From positions 1 through 24,788 of IMG/VR virus record IMGVR_UViG_3300032086_000866: DNA of 24,788 nt; one strand, given 5' to 3'. A program made the translations under genes and the position numbers. This DNA is from a virus. The notes under the pieces were generated by a model that did no database searches, was not told where the DNA came from, and saw only the letters and a program-made list of their open reading frames with translations. Of the stretch, positions 23,590 to 24,788 are shown in pieces; position 1 is the stretch's first letter, and each line of letters starts with the position of its first letter.

Positions 23590-24744
23590 TTACAGATCGA
23601 TTGCAACACCAACAATAGCTCTGTCGTCGAGGACCACGCGACCCTCTTCAATAGAACCATAGTAGCCAATCTTCTGCTGACGCACACTGTACTGATCATC
23701 AGCAACTAAGCTGAACTCAGAACCAGTCTCACTGTCAACTGCGATTGCACGAACAAAAGCATCGCGGCTACGATCAATACCGATAACCAAGTCATCAGCA
23801 TCACCATGATCGAAGGCGCTGTCGCCACCGTTCGGGTTGTCATCCATCTGAGCAGAACCAGCCAAACCAGCGAAGATCTTAGTGAACTTCTTGTTTGGAC
23901 CGAGCTCGTGAATTTCCATTACGCTTACGCCGTAGAACTCAGGGATACCAGCGCTAGTGTACATGCCAGCACGCACTGAATCTGGAGCAGCAATTAAGTT
24001 GTCCGCAGAAGCAGCGACGGCGCCGTCAGCATCTCTAGTGTTGATTGGGTTGTAGGCCATCTCACGAAGATCTTCAACAGTCTCAGGAGAAACGATAAGA
24101 TCCGTGATACCAGCGCTACCAGCCACAGGAGTTCCGCCAGCAAACGAAGGACGAATTCTCTTGGCCAAGGTCAACAAGGCGTTAAGGTCATCCAACAAGA
24201 AGCGGCCAGCCTGGTTGCTAGCAAATGTATGCTTCTTAGTTGCACCATCAATGGTGGTAGAAGCGTTTGCTAATGCACCCAATAACAAGTTACCAGAAGT
24301 TCTCTCCTGCTTCAGAAGAATTTCCTGGGCAGCACGAGTGAAACTTTTGCTAACTACGTCCATTCTCGAACGAGAAGCATATTTCTTGTCAAAAGAAACT
24401 GCGGTGTCGAGTTTGTAAGTAGCCAACTTCACTTCGTTGTGAGAAGGAGTAACTTGGTTGGTGGGAAGACCACCTGGAGCGTGTGAGCTGTAAACGTTAA
24501 TGTAGTCTTCGTCGGCTACATCGTAATAAACATCCAAGGGGATGCTGGGGTTGTCATCAGCATTAAACTGAAGCGGGGTGAACAAGTTGCTCAAAGTAGG
24601 AGCGTTGTTAACCACTTCGTTAATCACTGGGCCGATAAACTCGGCTAAAGCAACCTGAGCTTCGTAAGCAACATCTCTGTTCTTAGAGGCCATTGCCTGA
24701 ACTAACTCAAGCTGTTCATTTGTTCTTTTTAAGGTAATATTCAT
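23590..24744 (-). CDS. Major capsid protein (HK97-like fold)
   Basis: The 384-residue protein has the features of an HK97-fold major capsid protein: a helical N-terminus (NEQLELVQAMASKNRDVAYE), central LANASTTIDGATKKH and LDDLNALLTLAKRIRP segments resembling the spine and A-domain, and a C-terminus with AFVRAIAVDSETGSEFSLVA and a YYGSIEEGRVVLDDRAIVG strand set that is typical of such proteins. It forms the icosahedral shell. Its sequence is visibly richer in G and C (28 of 60 in one counted line, against 13 of 60 in one adaptor-gene line) and uses many C-ending codons, as for a very highly expressed gene. An AAGGA ribosome binding site lies 10 bases before the ATG, and a terminator follows. 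No separate scaffold or protease gene lies within the window. Confidence 0.85.
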   Translation of the reverse strand: MNITLKRTNEQLELVQAMASKNRDVAYEAQVALAEFIGPVINEVVNNAPTLSNLFTPLQFNADDNPSIPLDVYYDVADEDYINVYSSHAPGGLPTNQVTPSHNEVKLATYKLDTAVSFDKKYASRSRMDVVSKSFTRAAQEILLKQERTSGNLLLGALANASTTIDGATKKHTFASNQAGRFLLDDLNALLTLAKRIRPSFAGGTPVAGSAGITDLIVSPETVEDLREMAYNPINTRDADGAVAASADNLIAAPDSVRAGMYTSAGIPEFYGVSVMEIHELGPNKKFTKIFAGLAGSAQMDDNPNGGDSAFDHGDADDLVIGIDRSRDAFVRAIAVDSETGSEFSLVADDQYSVRQQKIGYYGSIEEGRVVLDDRAIVGVAIDL

Positions 24745-24788
24745 TGTATTTATTTCCTTTCTATACTCTAAGATTAGACGTTAAGTTT
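24745..24788 (-). promoter_or_regulatory. Capsid gene leader and ribosome binding site (cut by window edge)
   Basis: On the minus strand the leader reads GAGTATAGAAAGGAAATAAA and then TACA before the ATG. AAGGA at 24759-24755 gives a well spaced Shine-Dalgarno sequence, the best in the window. TATAGAAAGG resembles the AT-rich plus AAGG half of the shared motif. A promoter may lie in part outside the window. Confidence 0.5.

Overview
The window holds the structural (late) gene block of a tailed double-stranded DNA phage of siphovirus type. It runs from the major capsid gene at the right edge to the start of the tail-tip gene J at the left edge. There are no host-type genes, RNA genes, insertion sequences or CRISPR arrays. 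Most genes are AT-rich, are preceded by short purine-rich ribosome binding sites, and are tightly packed. This suggests a lytic or temperate phage of an AT-rich, probably aquatic bacterium, but nothing in the window fixes the host. The 2031-residue tape measure predicts a long, non-contractile tail of about 300 nm. No sheath gene is seen.

Layout, in the direction of late transcription (right to left, minus strand): major capsid protein (24744-23590) with its own leader and terminator; a lysine-rich SAP-like protein and a probable head-tail adaptor (23472-22547). Next comes a block of five genes on the opposite (plus) strand (18010-22546): probable neck proteins, an unassigned protein and two tail-tube-like proteins. 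The minus strand then resumes with a small protein and two probable tail-assembly or chaperone-position proteins (17948-15876), the tape measure (15838-9743), and two more tail-tube-fold proteins (9743-8119). A lambda-type tip series M-L-K-I-J follows (8119-1): a very large tandem-M adhesin, an iron-sulfur L protein, a JAMM plus NlpC/P60 K protein, I, and the first 409 residues of J.

The parts fit one machine. The capsid, adaptor and neck close the head. Tube proteins polymerise around the tape measure. The M/L/K/I/J cone ends the tail, opens the cell wall and binds the host. Three things stand out. First, four tube-fold paralogues each look internally duplicated, and the M protein is also duplicated within one chain, so the tail may be built throughout from trimers of fused repeats instead of hexamers. 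Second, receptor-binding modules that usually sit in J or in fibres (a J-type glycine-rich domain and a discoidin-like F5/8C domain) are attached to the duplicated M protein. Third, the plus-strand block looks like an in-place inversion: flipping it back restores the usual siphophage gene order.

Regulation: six gene junctions use the same TAATG stop-start overlap. Most real gaps carry a shared leader motif of the form GTGTAAT-(spacer)-ATATA-AGG, a candidate late promoter plus ribosome binding site. Clear hairpin terminators follow the capsid gene and the main tail-tube candidate. All assignments come from reading translated sequence by eye; no database search was run.
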